Below, one piece after another: positions 5,157 through 6,096 of a DNA stretch of 6,096 nt; position 1 is the stretch's first letter; each line of letters starts with the position of its first letter. The notes under the pieces were generated by a model, which had not been told where the DNA came from, did no database searches, and saw only the letters and a list, made by a program, of their open reading frames with translations. Made by a program: the position numbers and the translations under genes. Source of the stretch: JAYZDB01 sp036338025. Lineage in GTDB: Bacteria > Planctomycetota > UBA1135 > UBA2386. The stretch is from the NCBI GenBank assembly GCA_036338025.1, contig JAYZDB010000056.1, forward strand, positions 1 to 6,096, in the 5' to 3' direction.

Positions 5157-6096
5157 GGGTTGAACCCCGGGGCTTTCTACGAGAGCACGCTCCATGGCTC
5201 TTTGATCCGGAACTCGGGGTGTGCATCGTGGGTTCAAGTGCTCTCCGGATCGCCTGCGATCAAGCCGGAATCAAGGGGCCTGACGCCGTCGACCTGGACC
5301 TCTCCTGGGCGCTAGACGTCTCGGATGGCGAGGCCAGGCTGAGGCAACACGAGGTCTTCGTTGATACCACGGCCGCCAATCGCAGCCGCGGGACGCTAGC
5401 CATGAAGCTCGAAGGGGTTCGACTCGAGATCACGAGTTTCCGTGGCTCTGACCCAGGCGAGCCAGATCTGCAGGCCCGCATCCTGGCGGACCTGGCGGAG
5501 CGAGACATGAGCGTGGGAGCGCTCGCATTCTCGTTGAGCGGGGACGAACTCTTCGACCCTTGCCACGGACTTGATGACTGGGAGGGTCGACGTGTGGTGC
5601 CCGTCGGAGATCCCTCCGACCGGATCCGTGAGCACGTCATTCGTTGGATTCGTTACTACCGACGTGCTCACCAATGGGGCTTTGATCTCGATCCGTCGAT
5701 CCGCAAGGTAGCCCTGGAGCGATCGTTGATCCAAGCCGCACCCGCGGAACACGTGGCGGCAGAACTACGAGAGGCGCTGGCCCTCTGCGCGTCACCGGGA
5801 CGGTTCCTCATGGAGCTGCACGAGGGTGGGCTCTTGCAGGAAATCACTCCCGAACTTGCGAGCCAGTTCGACGGCCGGCCAGCGGGCCCGGTTCGGCACC
5901 ACCCGGAGATCAGCCAGGCCCTGCACCTCACCCTGGCGCTGGAGTGGTACTCCAGCCACACCTTGGATCTCAACAAACAGGATCGGAACCGCGTCGGATT
6001 CGCGGTGCTTTGCCACGACCTTGGCAAGGGCATGACAGATCCAGAAAAGTGGCCGGCTCACCATGGCCATGAGGATCGCGGCATCGAACCGCTGCG
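5153..6096 (+). CDS. Cca-family protein: divergent tRNA nucleotidyltransferase fold plus HD domain (C-terminus cut)
   Basis: An uninterrupted frame of 314 codons runs off the right edge. The HD part closely follows E. coli Cca: HHPEISQALH (249-258), FAVLCHDLGKGMTDPEKWPA (283-302) and HHGHE (303-307), supplying the metal-binding histidines and aspartate of an HD phosphohydrolase. The N-terminal half keeps the polymerase-beta-type nucleotidyltransferase outline: VGSSALR (26-32), DLD (47-49), VRLEITSFR (89-97), ERD (116-118), DPCHGLDDW (135-143), VGDP (151-154) and EHVIRWIR (160-167). The family role is adding CCA to tRNA 3' ends in the cytoplasm. However, GGxVRD is broken, RRDxxxNA reads ERDMSVGA, and EDxxR reads EHxxR, so that activity is in doubt. 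The GTG at 5153 is chosen because it overlaps the upstream TGA by four bases (GTGA), implying translational coupling, after a purine-rich GAAGAAGAA. GTG 5219 is an alternative that would shorten the N-terminus by 22 residues. Confidence 0.85.
   Translation, partial: MRVEPRGFLREHAPWLFDPELGVCIVGSSALRIACDQAGIKGPDAVDLDLSWALDVSDGEARLRQHEVFVDTTAANRSRGTLAMKLEGVRLEITSFRGSDPGEPDLQARILADLAERDMSVGALAFSLSGDELFDPCHGLDDWEGRRVVPVGDPSDRIREHVIRWIRYYRRAHQWGFDLDPSIRKVALERSLIQAAPAEHVAAELREALALCASPGRFLMELHEGGLLQEITPELASQFDGRPAGPVRHHPEISQALHLTLALEWYSSHTLDLNKQDRNRVGFAVLCHDLGKGMTDPEKWPAHHGHEDRGIEPL

Noticed and set aside
5165..5172. CCCCGGGG palindrome just after the Cca-like gene start
   Set aside because: An eight-base GC palindrome is expected by chance in DNA of this composition and lies inside coding sequence.

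Overview
The window is high-GC bacterial DNA with six protein-coding genes, two of them cut by the window edges. The best guess for the source is Planctomycetota or a related environmental lineage. This is an inference from protein style, not from a marker gene: a secreted PQQ-like beta-propeller opening with a WPNWRGP-type motif, signal peptides ending in 'AQ', and a secreted HEAT-like protein ending in an 'ITGQ.F....AR.W' block.

Layout: (1) 1-142, minus strand: the signal peptide and first residues of an outer-membrane porin, probably of the phosphate-selective O/P type, with a clear AAGGAG ribosome site. (2) 143-747: a gap of about 600 bases holding a 20-base A/T-only island and a perfect 8-bp inverted repeat, with no convincing gene. 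(3) 748-1752, plus: a membrane delta-9-type fatty acid desaturase with all three histidine boxes. (4) 1775-3175, minus: a secreted PQQ-like beta-propeller protein. It converges on the desaturase, and a perfect 7-bp stem-loop overlaps its stop codon. (5) 3176-3412: a divergent intergenic region with a 7-bp inverted repeat. (6) 3413-4378, plus: a Ca2+/Na+ antiporter of the CaCA family (YrbG type) with both alpha repeats. (7) 4401-5156, plus: a small, very basic secreted protein. (8) 5153 to the window end, plus: a Cca-family protein (tRNA nucleotidyltransferase fold plus HD domain). It starts at a GTG that overlaps the preceding stop codon and runs off the window.

The last three genes are colinear, with a 22-base gap and then a 4-base overlap, so they are probably co-transcribed. 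They do not form an obvious pathway. The desaturase (membrane lipid fluidity), porin (outer membrane uptake), propeller (secreted or periplasmic) and antiporter (ion balance) are all envelope-related, but this is ordinary chromosomal content rather than a recognisable dedicated system.

The most interesting item is the Cca-family protein. Its HD half matches the E. coli Cca pattern closely, while several motifs of its nucleotidyltransferase half (GGxVRD, RRDxxxNA, EDxxR) are altered. No mobile element, CRISPR array, tRNA or rRNA was found.
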